A stretch of 60,549 nucleotides of DNA from CADCTB01 sp035494015 (lineage in GTDB: Bacteria > Actinomycetota > Acidimicrobiia > Acidimicrobiales > AC-14): assembly GCA_035494015.1 (NCBI GenBank), contig DATJHJ010000040.1, positions 1 through 60,549 of the forward strand, in the 5' to 3' direction. Of this stretch, positions 33,378-40,753 are shown one piece after another. Under the pieces are notes generated by a model. That model was not told where the DNA came from and did no database searches. It saw only the letters and a program-made list of their open reading frames with translations. The translations under genes were made by a program, and so were the position numbers. Within the stretch, counting starts at the first letter, position 1, and each line of letters begins with the position of its first letter.

Positions 33378-35045
33378 TCAACCGATCGTGGACAGGTGGT
33401 CGAAGACCGAGCGGACGGCGCTGGACCCTTCGCCCACCGCGGCGGCAACGCGCTTCATCGAGCCGTGACGGACGTCGCCGACGGCGAAGACGCCCATGAC
33501 CGATGTCTCGAACGGGAGGGGATCGCGGGCCGGGAACGGGGCGCCGAGTTGCCGGTCGGTGAGGATGAACCCGTTCCGGTCGAGGGCCACCGCGTTTCCC
33601 AACCACTCCGTGGCCGGCTCGGCCCCGATGAAACAGAACAGGCCGGAGCACGGGACAGTCGTGCGGCGGCCGGTGGCGGTGTCCTCGAGAACCGTCGAAG
33701 CCAGGTGCTGCTCGCCGGTCAGGGCGCGCACCTCGGTGGTAGGGAGAACGGCGATGCGGCTGTCGGCCTCGATCCGATCGACGAGATAGCGGGACATGTT
33801 CTTGCTCAGGTCCGTGCCGCGGATGGCGATGCTGACCCGGCTCCCCTGCTGCGCCAAGTAGATGGCGGCCTGGCCGGCGGAGTTGCCGCCACCGACGACG
33901 ACGACGTCCAACCCACCGCAGATCCGTGCCTCGAGGTCCGTGGCCGCGTAGTACACGCCCGCCCCCTCGAACCGCTCGAGGCCGTCGACGTCCAGCCGGC
34001 GGTAGCGGGCGCCCGACGCAATGATCACCGCCCGCGTCGGGATCTCGCTGCCGTCGTCGAGGGTCACCACGTGGAAGCCCTGCTCGGGCCGGAGGCCGGC
34101 GGCCCGGCAGGGGGCGTTCAGCCGCGCCCCCAGCCGCTGGGCCTGGATGGCGGCGCGGGACGCCAGCTCGTCGCCCGAGATCCCGTTCGGGAAGCCGACG
34201 TAGTTCTCGATGCGCGAGCTGGCGCCGGCCTGGCCCCCGATGGCCACACCGTCGACGGAGACCGTGTCCAGGCCCTCCGAGGCGCCGTAGACGGACGCGG
34301 CCAGCCCGGCCGGCCCGGTGCCGACGACGATCAGGTCGAACAGGTAGCCCGGCCGCGGGCGGAAGGTCAGGCCCAGGTGCTCGCCGAGCTCGCCCGGCGT
34401 GGCGTGGCGGAGGACGACCGTGGAGGTGGCCACGACCGGTAGGTCATCGAGGGCCAGGCCCATGCCGGCCAGCAGGGCATCGGCATCGGCTGCGTCCTCG
34501 ATGTCGATCCAGGTGTGGGCCACGTGCGACCGGGTGGCGTACCCCCGCAGCGCCATGGCTTCGGGCGAGTACCGGGACCCCACGATGCGCAGGGCCCGGG
34601 CCGCCTCGCCCCCGCCGAGGTACTTCCGCCGGGCGGTGAGAGCGTTGAAGATGACATCGGCCACGTCGGGCACCGAGCTCATGAACCGCCGGAACTCCGG
34701 GTACGGGACGGCGAGGACCCGCCCCGGGGTTCGCATGCGGGCGGTGAGGTAGGGGGTCTGGCCGGTCAGCACGTTGAGCTCGCCCAGGAAGCGCCCGGCG
34801 CCGTGGACGACGACGAGAACCTCGCCCCTCTCGTCGTCCGGGCGGACGACCTCGACCTCGCCGTCGAGGATCACGAAGAACTCCGACGACGGGGTGTCGG
34901 CTTGGTAGAGGACGTCCCCGACGGCGACGGCGCGCTCGGCGCCGAAGGGAGACAGGGCCCGCAGGGCCCGGGCGCCGAGCGTGGGGGCGGCGGCGTCATC
35001 GACGGCCGGGCCCGGCGGCGCGGCGGCGGCCTCGGGACTCGTCAT
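33378..35045 (-). CDS. Cyclic-nucleotide-binding domain fused to thioredoxin-reductase-like flavoprotein
   Basis: A 555-residue fusion. The N-terminal 150 residues form a cNMP-binding fold (VGDVLYQADTPSSEFFVILDGEVEVV; GELNVLTGQTPYLTARM). A linker domain follows. Then comes an FAD/NADPH module with VVGTGPAGLAASVYGASEGL and VVVGGGNSAGQAAIYLAQQ. The CxxC that normally precedes the NADPH motif is absent (it reads AATDLEARICGGLD), so it cannot be a classical thioredoxin reductase. The C-terminal VMGVFAVGDVRHGSMKR is the FAD-binding end. ATG 35045 follows agaggagg. Electron acceptor unknown. Confidence 0.86.
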   Translation of the reverse strand: MTSPEAAAAPPGPAVDDAAAPTLGARALRALSPFGAERAVAVGDVLYQADTPSSEFFVILDGEVEVVRPDDERGEVLVVVHGAGRFLGELNVLTGQTPYLTARMRTPGRVLAVPYPEFRRFMSSVPDVADVIFNALTARRKYLGGGEAARALRIVGSRYSPEAMALRGYATRSHVAHTWIDIEDAADADALLAGMGLALDDLPVVATSTVVLRHATPGELGEHLGLTFRPRPGYLFDLIVVGTGPAGLAASVYGASEGLDTVSVDGVAIGGQAGASSRIENYVGFPNGISGDELASRAAIQAQRLGARLNAPCRAAGLRPEQGFHVVTLDDGSEIPTRAVIIASGARYRRLDVDGLERFEGAGVYYAATDLEARICGGLDVVVVGGGNSAGQAAIYLAQQGSRVSIAIRGTDLSKNMSRYLVDRIEADSRIAVLPTTEVRALTGEQHLASTVLEDTATGRRTTVPCSGLFCFIGAEPATEWLGNAVALDRNGFILTDRQLGAPFPARDPLPFETSVMGVFAVGDVRHGSMKRVAAAVGEGSSAVRSVFDHLSTIG

Positions 35046-35223
35046 GTCGCCTCCTCTGCGGACCGCACACCACCAGCTCGCGGACCCACATCTCAGCACG
35101 CCGCTGGGCGTCACGGGAGACGCGGTCGGCGGCGGGGCCGTCGCCGACGGAACGGCGCAGTCGCCCGGCTGTCGGGAACGGCAGCGACGTTGGTGCCGTT
35201 CCCGACCAGCGGGCGAGCCTCCG

Positions 35224-35856
35224 CTACGGGTTGCAGCGGGCGGGAGAGGTGCTCGTGTCGGGGTTCAGGCACAGCGGCCCGAGGTTCGTCGCCGCGCTCG
35301 GACGGGTCACGAAGGCCAGCGGTCCGGCGTTGTGCTCGCCGTTGAACGGGGTGGTCCCGGTGAACCCGCATGCCGCGGCGTCGGCCGGGTTGTTGAACCA
35401 GAAACCCATGTGGAAGGTGTTGGTCGGGGCCAGGGCGACGTCAGGGTCGAACCCGAAGATCTGGTCGACGAGGACGGTCTTCAGGGCGACGCTGCTGTTG
35501 GCGTCGACGTCCGACTGGTACCAGGCCATGCCGACGCCGGGGACGGTGGCCGGCGAGCCGTCGGCCTGCTGGCTGCTGCGCTGGATCGTGAACAGGTCGA
35601 ACTTGAGCCCGGGCTTGAAGCCGCTGGTGCTCAGCACCAGCGTGTCGTTGGGGTCGCCCTTGACCACGGTGGCGGTGGCGGTCGGCGTCTGTCCTGGCGC
35701 CGCCATGCACGGTAGGAACTTCGCCACCGGGAACAGGGAGAACCGGGCCAGCTCGGGGGACGACGTGGCTGCCTGGGGAAGGGCGAAAATGGCGGCCAGG
35801 GGGAGGGCGGCGGCCAGCGGCAGCCAACGGTGGCGGGTGGGGCGGGGGAGGTGCAT
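35224..35856 (-). CDS. Exported protein of unknown function
   Basis: A 210-residue protein with a signal peptide (basic start, LPLAAALPLAAIFALP core, cleavage near residue 31). The mature part contains an LSTSGFKPGLKFDLFTIQRS segment and MGFWFNNPADAAACGFTGT, suggesting a beta-rich extracellular domain with three to four cysteines. It lies between the flavoprotein and the anti-sigma/sigma pair on the same strand. No family recognised. About 180 bases between it and the flavoprotein hold no gene. Confidence 0.68.
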   Translation of the reverse strand: MHLPRPTRHRWLPLAAALPLAAIFALPQAATSSPELARFSLFPVAKFLPCMAAPGQTPTATATVVKGDPNDTLVLSTSGFKPGLKFDLFTIQRSSQQADGSPATVPGVGMAWYQSDVDANSSVALKTVLVDQIFGFDPDVALAPTNTFHMGFWFNNPADAAACGFTGTTPFNGEHNAGPLAFVTRPSAATNLGPLCLNPDTSTSPARCNP

Positions 35857-35946
35857 GACGTCCTTTCGGGTCGGGGTTCGTTCGTCGACCCTTGGTACGC
35901 ACCCCCGCCCGGCGGCGGTTCTCGAAAGCAGGCGCCCGCGGCGATT

Positions 35947-36597
35947 TCAGGAGGGTGGCTTGACGGTGCCGGCGAGCACCCGCTGCCCGGACGACGCCTG
36001 GTTGCCGTCGGCCGCCTCGACCGTCACCGTGACCGTGGGGAAGTCGACCGGCGACACGCCCGCCCACAAGGTGACGCGCCCGCCTTGGTTGAAGGTGCCG
36101 ACCGGCACGAGCAGGCCGGCGTCGTTCTTGAGCCAGGCTTGGTAGTAGGCGCCGTTGTCCAGCCGGGGCAGGTCGCTGAGCGTCAGCTCGATCCGCCACC
36201 CCGCGTCCGTGCGGGTGAGGGTGCCCGAGCCCGATGGCCCCGCCGGGCCGACGGCGGCCAGGGCCACCTGCAGGCGGGTCCGGCCGCCCGCCCCGCCGCC
36301 CGACAGGACGCCCGCGGCCAGCACCGCGACCAGGACGACGGCGGCGGCGGCGACCGCGGCCGCCACCCAGGCCCGCCGGCGCGTTCGTCGATGGGCAGGG
36401 GGGGCGGCGGACGGACGGGCGTTCGCCTCGGCGGCGATGGCGGCGACGACCCGGTCCTCGAGGTCGCCGGGCGGCGCGGCCCAGACGGCGGGGTCGCGCA
36501 GCAGGTCCCGCAGGTCGTCCAGCGCGGCGACGTCCGCCTCGTCGAGGTCGTGGGCAGGTTCGCCCTGCAGATGGGCGATTCGGTCTTCGTCGGTCAT
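35947..36597 (-). CDS. Anti-sigma factor (RskA/anti-sigma-K type)
   Basis: A 216-residue protein. A short cytoplasmic N-terminal part (about 1-75) precedes one membrane helix near 80-105 (AWVAAAVAAAAVVLVAVLAAG). The extracellular domain has YYQAWLKNDAGLLVPVGTFN and VTLWAGVSPVDFPTVTVTVE, the anti-sigma-K C-terminal pattern. It lies 50 bases after the ECF sigma gene, the usual sigma then anti-sigma order. The classical zinc-binding HxxxCxxC is not evident. The ATG at 36597 is used. Confidence 0.85.
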   Translation of the reverse strand: MTDEDRIAHLQGEPAHDLDEADVAALDDLRDLLRDPAVWAAPPGDLEDRVVAAIAAEANARPSAAPPAHRRTRRRAWVAAAVAAAAVVLVAVLAAGVLSGGGAGGRTRLQVALAAVGPAGPSGSGTLTRTDAGWRIELTLSDLPRLDNGAYYQAWLKNDAGLLVPVGTFNQGGRVTLWAGVSPVDFPTVTVTVEAADGNQASSGQRVLAGTVKPPS

Positions 36598-36646
36598 GGG
36601 CGGACGCTCTCTGTCGTCAGAGTACGGCGCTGCCCCTGTGAGCGGT

Positions 36647-37186
36647 TCACCCGCCGGTGTCCCGGAGATGCCCGAGGCGCCCGGCCAGGCGGGCGTGGGC
36701 CCGATGGGCACGCGACTTGACCGTGCCGAGGGGGATGCCCAGCCGCTCGGCCACCTCCACCTGGGTCAGGCCCTCGAGGTGCTGGAGCCGGACGACCTCC
36801 CGCTCCTCCGCCGGCAGCCCGTCGACCGCCTCCCGAACTGCCCACACGTCGTAGGCTCGTTCCGCGCTCTCGGGAACGGACTGAACGACGACGGTTGGCT
36901 CCTCGGCCCGGGCCAGGCGGGCGCGGGTTGCCTCCCGTCGCTGCAGGTCGATGGCGGCGCGCCGGGCGATGGTCGCCAACCAGGGGCCCAGCTCGCGGGA
37001 AGGGTCGAAGTGCGATGCCGCCTTCCATGCTTGGACGAACGCCTGCTGGGCCGCGTCCTCGGCCAGGCTCCGGTCGCCCAGCACCCGGACGGCCACGGCG
37101 AAGACGAGCCCACCGTAGGCACGGACCACCGCTCGCACGGCGGCGGGATCACCGGCGCGGAAACCGTCGACCGTCTCCGCGTCCAC
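36647..37186 (-). CDS. ECF RNA polymerase sigma factor
   Basis: A 179-residue sigma-70 family protein. Region 2 shows AEDAAQQAFVQAWKAASHFD and GPWLATIARRAAIDLQRR. Region 4 shows LPAEEREVVRLQHLEGLTQ and ERLGIPLGTVKSRAHRAHA, the helix-turn-helix that reads the -35 element. With the downstream membrane anti-sigma it forms an envelope-signal responsive pair. Targets are not visible. Confidence 0.93.
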   Translation of the reverse strand: MDAETVDGFRAGDPAAVRAVVRAYGGLVFAVAVRVLGDRSLAEDAAQQAFVQAWKAASHFDPSRELGPWLATIARRAAIDLQRREATRARLARAEEPTVVVQSVPESAERAYDVWAVREAVDGLPAEEREVVRLQHLEGLTQVEVAERLGIPLGTVKSRAHRAHARLAGRLGHLRDTGG

Positions 37187-37226
37187 GGCCCGGCATCGTA
37201 GGGGTGAGCCCGGCGCGTGTGCCCGG

Positions 37227-37856
37227 TTACCAGCCTGGCGGCACCCACCGGGCCTCGGCGGGAAGCTTCGCCTGCCGCGACTGGTACAGGAAGGCGACGA
37301 GCCCGCTGCCGAGCAGCAGGACGGCGACCGCGCCCAGGGTGGCGATCATGGCGATCCAGATGCTCGAGTCGAGCTCGGTGCTCGACTCGCCCAGCTCGTC
37401 GCCGGTTGGCGAGCGCAGCGCGGCCACCGGGCCCCGGCCGGCGAGCACCCTGAACTGGGTGCGCGCCGGTGTGCCCAGCTCGGCCACCTGGACGGGTGGG
37501 GCATCGGCTGGAGCCTCGGCAGAGCGCCGGGCCGTCACCTGGGTGGCGACGACGGCGTAGTCGCCCGGCTCGGCCGCCGGGACCGTGAACGAGGTCGTGA
37601 TGGCCCCGAAGCGGTCGGGGACGGTCTGGGCGAGGACCGGACCGGTCTCGTTGCGCCAGTGGATCACCACGGGGGTGGGCGCCTGGCCCCCGGCCTGGGG
37701 GTAGGAGAAGGACGAGCCGTTCACGGTCACGGTGGCACCCGGCGTCGCCTGGCTCGTGCTCAGGCTCAGGGTGGCCAGGTTGGCGCAGGCGAACGCCATG
37801 CCGCCGACGGCCACCAACAACAGTGTCCCCGCCGCGCCCGCAGCCCGTTTCACCAT
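37227..37856 (-). CDS. Exported, C-terminally membrane-anchored protein
   Basis: A 209-residue protein: signal peptide (MVKRAAGAAGTLLLVAVGGMAFA), an Ig/IPT-like beta domain (LSTSQATPGATVTVNGSSF; PVVIHWRNETGPVL; EPGDYAVVATQV) and a C-terminal membrane helix (IWIAMIATLGAVAVLLLGSGLVAFL) with a short basic tail. The layout is like cell-surface or copper-resistance-like (CopC-type) proteins of actinobacteria. The ATG at 37856 was chosen because it begins the signal peptide. Confidence 0.7.
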   Translation of the reverse strand: MVKRAAGAAGTLLLVAVGGMAFACANLATLSLSTSQATPGATVTVNGSSFSYPQAGGQAPTPVVIHWRNETGPVLAQTVPDRFGAITTSFTVPAAEPGDYAVVATQVTARRSAEAPADAPPVQVAELGTPARTQFRVLAGRGPVAALRSPTGDELGESSTELDSSIWIAMIATLGAVAVLLLGSGLVAFLYQSRQAKLPAEARWVPPGW

Positions 37857-37940
37857 GACGATGATCCCATGGGTACATGCGGGCAGACCTCGGTGGCCGA
37901 CCCCGAGCATCACCCGCCGCGCGTCAGGGTCCGCCCAGGG

Positions 37941-39665
37941 TCATCCCCGATTGACGTGGCTTGCGTCGGTCCCGGGTTCGAACACCACGGGCGGTTCGAT
38001 GAGGTGCGGGCCCGGCGCCTCGGTCGCCGGGACGAGCCACGGCGAGGACGGAGGAGCACCGGGATCAAAGCGCCAGCGACGGGTGACACGCTCGATACCG
38101 ACCGGATAGAGGGTGAGGCTGCCGTCGGCGCCGATGTGGAGGCGGAGGAAGTTCTTCTGGTCCGTGTGGTGCAAGGCGGCGAACGCCTCGTTGCCGTGGA
38201 AGCCGAGACAGTTGGTGGCCCACAGGTAGCCCGACACGCCAAGAGCGCCACCGACCCCGCCGAGCAGGAACACCAGGACCAGGAACACGGCGAGCGATGG
38301 AGCGCTGTCGCCCAGCGGCGACGAGATGCGCGAGGCCACCACGATGGCGAGCCCCAGCCCGCCGAACTGGAGCAGCGAGTGGCCAAGGCCGATGAGCAGG
38401 CGGACGAACCCCTTGGCGTCGTGGGCCAGGCGGATCATGCCGCCGAACGTCAGGATGATGAGGCTGATCAGCAGGAACGCGGTCGGGCTCTCCCACAGTG
38501 CCTGGCGGAGGTCATCGAACCCCACGGATACGTGGCGGCCGTGGAGGTGGAGGTTCAGCATGAACACCAGAAGCACCTGGATGACCCCGAGGGCGGCGGC
38601 CAGCGGCACGTTGTAGGCGGGCAGGAGCCACACCCGCTTGCGCAACCGCCTGGATGCGGCTCGCGACGGGTACAGCGCGGCCAGCCGGAAGGGGCCTGAG
38701 GGCTCGTCGCTCGGCGGCTCGGCGACCTCGGGAAGATCGTGGGTCGGGTGCAGGAAGGCGCCGCCGCCGCCGGCGGTGATGAACTGCTTGCCCTCCTCCG
38801 TCGACTCGTACCGGCAGTAGTGGTGGCGGCCGCTCTTCAGGTAGAGGGCGATCCGTGCGCCCGCGGGCCGCACGACCTCGCGCTCCAGGTGGCCCAGGTT
38901 CCGGTCGGAGGAGACCTCGGCGCTCTTCCGCCCGCTTTCGACCTCCTTGGCCAGGCAGATGATGATCCGCTCGCCGGGCTCGAAGGCCCGTGCCGCCTCG
39001 GCGAAGTAGGCCACCTGGGCTTCGTCGAGGTAGTCGCCAAACTGGAGGTCCACGCCCCACAGCGACCATTGGTGCGGGAGGCGGAGGGCGAAGTAGCTGC
39101 GGTTCTGGCTGGTCTTCCAACCGCCGATGGAGCGTTGGCGGCAGAAGACGTTCACGAAGTTCAGCAGCCCGTCGTACCAGTCGTGGCTCCCTGGGATGGC
39201 GAAGAGCTCCGGACCGTCGTCGTCCGGAGCCCGGGGCAGCGCCGCCCGGTAGGGACCGATCAGGCGGTTCTCGTACTGCGTACGGCTGGGAACGGGGTAC
39301 ACCTGGTCGCCACCCATCACGAGGATCTGACCCCGCTCCGTCGGGTGGACCTCGTCCCCGTGGTCGAGGTCGAGTTTCTCCTGCGACAAGAGATAGGCGA
39401 CGGTATAGGTGGGGTTCCAGCCGTCACCCAGGTCCGAGACGTAGTCGATCCACATCTCTGCCCCGCCGGAGCGGTCGAAGGCGCACCCGCTCGCGAAGGC
39501 CTGCATCTCCCGGCTGTCGCTATAGGAGGTCAGGAGGCCGGAGGCGAGGACTCGGGCCGACGTGTCGAGGAGCTGGTGGGGGTCGAGCCAACGCACCATC
39601 GGGCGGCGCTCGAAGCCCAGCTCGGCATCGGACGCGGGGCGGGCAGGACCGGGGGAAGGCGTCAC
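37941..39665 (-). CDS. Membrane metallophosphoesterase
   Basis: A 574-residue protein from a GTG start. The N-terminal half is a calcineurin-like phosphoesterase: ILVMGGDQVYPVPS, FAIPGSHDWYDGL, WGVDLQFGDYLDEAQV, HHYCRYE and ITAGGGGAFLHPTHD. From residue 360 there are about four or five membrane helices (PLAAALGVIQVLLVFML; AFLLISLIILTFGGM; GLGLAIVVASR; VFLVLVFLLGGVGGALGV). No signal peptide is seen, so the phosphoesterase part probably faces the cytoplasm. Substrate unknown. The metal-binding GNHD is GSHD here. Confidence 0.82.
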   Translation of the reverse strand: MTPSPGPARPASDAELGFERRPMVRWLDPHQLLDTSARVLASGLLTSYSDSREMQAFASGCAFDRSGGAEMWIDYVSDLGDGWNPTYTVAYLLSQEKLDLDHGDEVHPTERGQILVMGGDQVYPVPSRTQYENRLIGPYRAALPRAPDDDGPELFAIPGSHDWYDGLLNFVNVFCRQRSIGGWKTSQNRSYFALRLPHQWSLWGVDLQFGDYLDEAQVAYFAEAARAFEPGERIIICLAKEVESGRKSAEVSSDRNLGHLEREVVRPAGARIALYLKSGRHHYCRYESTEEGKQFITAGGGGAFLHPTHDLPEVAEPPSDEPSGPFRLAALYPSRAASRRLRKRVWLLPAYNVPLAAALGVIQVLLVFMLNLHLHGRHVSVGFDDLRQALWESPTAFLLISLIILTFGGMIRLAHDAKGFVRLLIGLGHSLLQFGGLGLAIVVASRISSPLGDSAPSLAVFLVLVFLLGGVGGALGVSGYLWATNCLGFHGNEAFAALHHTDQKNFLRLHIGADGSLTLYPVGIERVTRRWRFDPGAPPSSPWLVPATEAPGPHLIEPPVVFEPGTDASHVNRG

Positions 39666-39671
39666 GATTGC

Positions 39672-40211
39672 TCAGCCGCGACGGCCCCGCACCTCGTTCA
39701 GTACCCGCTGGGCGTCACGGAGGTGGTGCGACCCCTCGTGCACGGCGTTGCGCGCCATGTCCAGAGCGGTGCGGTCTCCCCACTCGAAGTGCCCGACTCG
39801 GCTCCAATCGTCGGCGTTCGTGGCGTCGAGGATCGAGGCCAGATCCTCGCAGGCCAGCTCCAACCAGCCGAGCACCTCGGCCCGCGGCATGTCGTTGTAG
39901 GCCTGCTGGACGGCCCGCTCGTCGTTGTCGAAGAAGGTGATCGTCGGCTCGTCCTCCACCGAGATCCGGCGTATGGCGGGGCCGAGATGGTCGAGGACGT
40001 CGGCGACGTGGGCGGTGTACTCCAACGCCGACCAGGTCGACGGGTCGGGCCGGCGGCGGATCACGTGGCCGGGGGAGTCGGCGTCGCCCGGGTCGGGCGT
40101 GGCCAACAGGGCCCGGTAGCGGCGGGGATAGGACCGGACGGCGGCGACCGCGTCCCGGGGTGAAACCGAGTCGTAGGCCAGCCCGCACTCGGGGCAGACG
40201 TACCCCCTCAG
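39672..40211 (-). CDS. DinB-family protein with N-terminal zinc-ribbon (second copy)
   Basis: A four-helix DinB-type protein: a YVCPECGLAYDS zinc-ribbon start, LEYTAHVADVLDHL and the metal-binding MARNAVHEGSHHLRD motif. It is the tandem paralogue of the next gene upstream. No ATG, GTG or TTG exists in frame before the CPECG motif. The best fit is a CTG at 40211 overlapping the upstream stop (CTGA), copying the GTGA/ATGA/TTGA junctions elsewhere in the window. That gives 179 residues; the start is the uncertain point. Confidence 0.75.
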   Translation of the reverse strand: MRGYVCPECGLAYDSVSPRDAVAAVRSYPRRYRALLATPDPGDADSPGHVIRRRPDPSTWSALEYTAHVADVLDHLGPAIRRISVEDEPTITFFDNDERAVQQAYNDMPRAEVLGWLELACEDLASILDATNADDWSRVGHFEWGDRTALDMARNAVHEGSHHLRDAQRVLNEVRGRRG

Positions 40212-40753
40212 AGCTGTGCCGCCTTGCGGCGCTCCCGCCCGGCCCGCAGGCCGCGCCCGATGTCGAGCAGGTGGTGGCTGCCCTCGTGGACGACGCGGCG
40301 GGACATGAACAGCACCGTCCACTCCTCGTCACGCCGGAGCCCGGTGCGGTCCCACCCGTCGGCGGGGACGGCCTCGACCGTGGTGGCCAGCCGCTCGACG
40401 TTGGCCACCAGGGCGTCGGCCACCGCAACCGGGTCGTCCTCGTTGTAGCGCCGCTCGGCGGCCAGCTCGTCCGGCGGCGCACCGGCCAGAACGGGCCGGT
40501 CCTCGGCCAGGATCTGGCGGATCCAGCCTTCGTACCGGTCGAAAACGTCCCGCATGTGGGCCGCGTACTCGAGCGGCGACCACGTGCCGGGCTCGGGCCG
40601 CTCCCGCACCACGGCGTCGCCGTCCTCGCCGGGCAGGAACCGGGTCAGCGGGGCCCGGTACCGCTTGGCGAAGGCGCGGATGGCGGCCGGCAGCTCAGCC
40701 GGGCCGACCGACTCGTACTCGAAGCCACACTCCTCACACGTCAGGCCGCTCAC
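40208..40753 (-). CDS. DinB-family protein with N-terminal zinc-ribbon (first copy)
   Basis: A 181-residue DinB/YfiT-type four-helix protein. The N-terminus LTCEECGFEYESVG supplies a C-x2-C half of a small zinc-binding element. LEYAAHMRDVFDRYEGWI and VVHEGSHHLLDIGR give the typical metal-binding histidines. DinB proteins often are thiol-dependent (bacillithiol or mycothiol) transferases, which fits a mycothiol-making host. Its ATG overlaps the stop of the EF-G2-like gene (ATGA). Confidence 0.82.
   Translation of the reverse strand: MSGLTCEECGFEYESVGPAELPAAIRAFAKRYRAPLTRFLPGEDGDAVVRERPEPGTWSPLEYAAHMRDVFDRYEGWIRQILAEDRPVLAGAPPDELAAERRYNEDDPVAVADALVANVERLATTVEAVPADGWDRTGLRRDEEWTVLFMSRRVVHEGSHHLLDIGRGLRAGRERRKAAQL

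Noticed and set aside
35046..35223. Gap between the flavoprotein and the exported protein
   Set aside because: Looked for RNA genes and hairpins and saw none; it probably holds the flavoprotein promoter.
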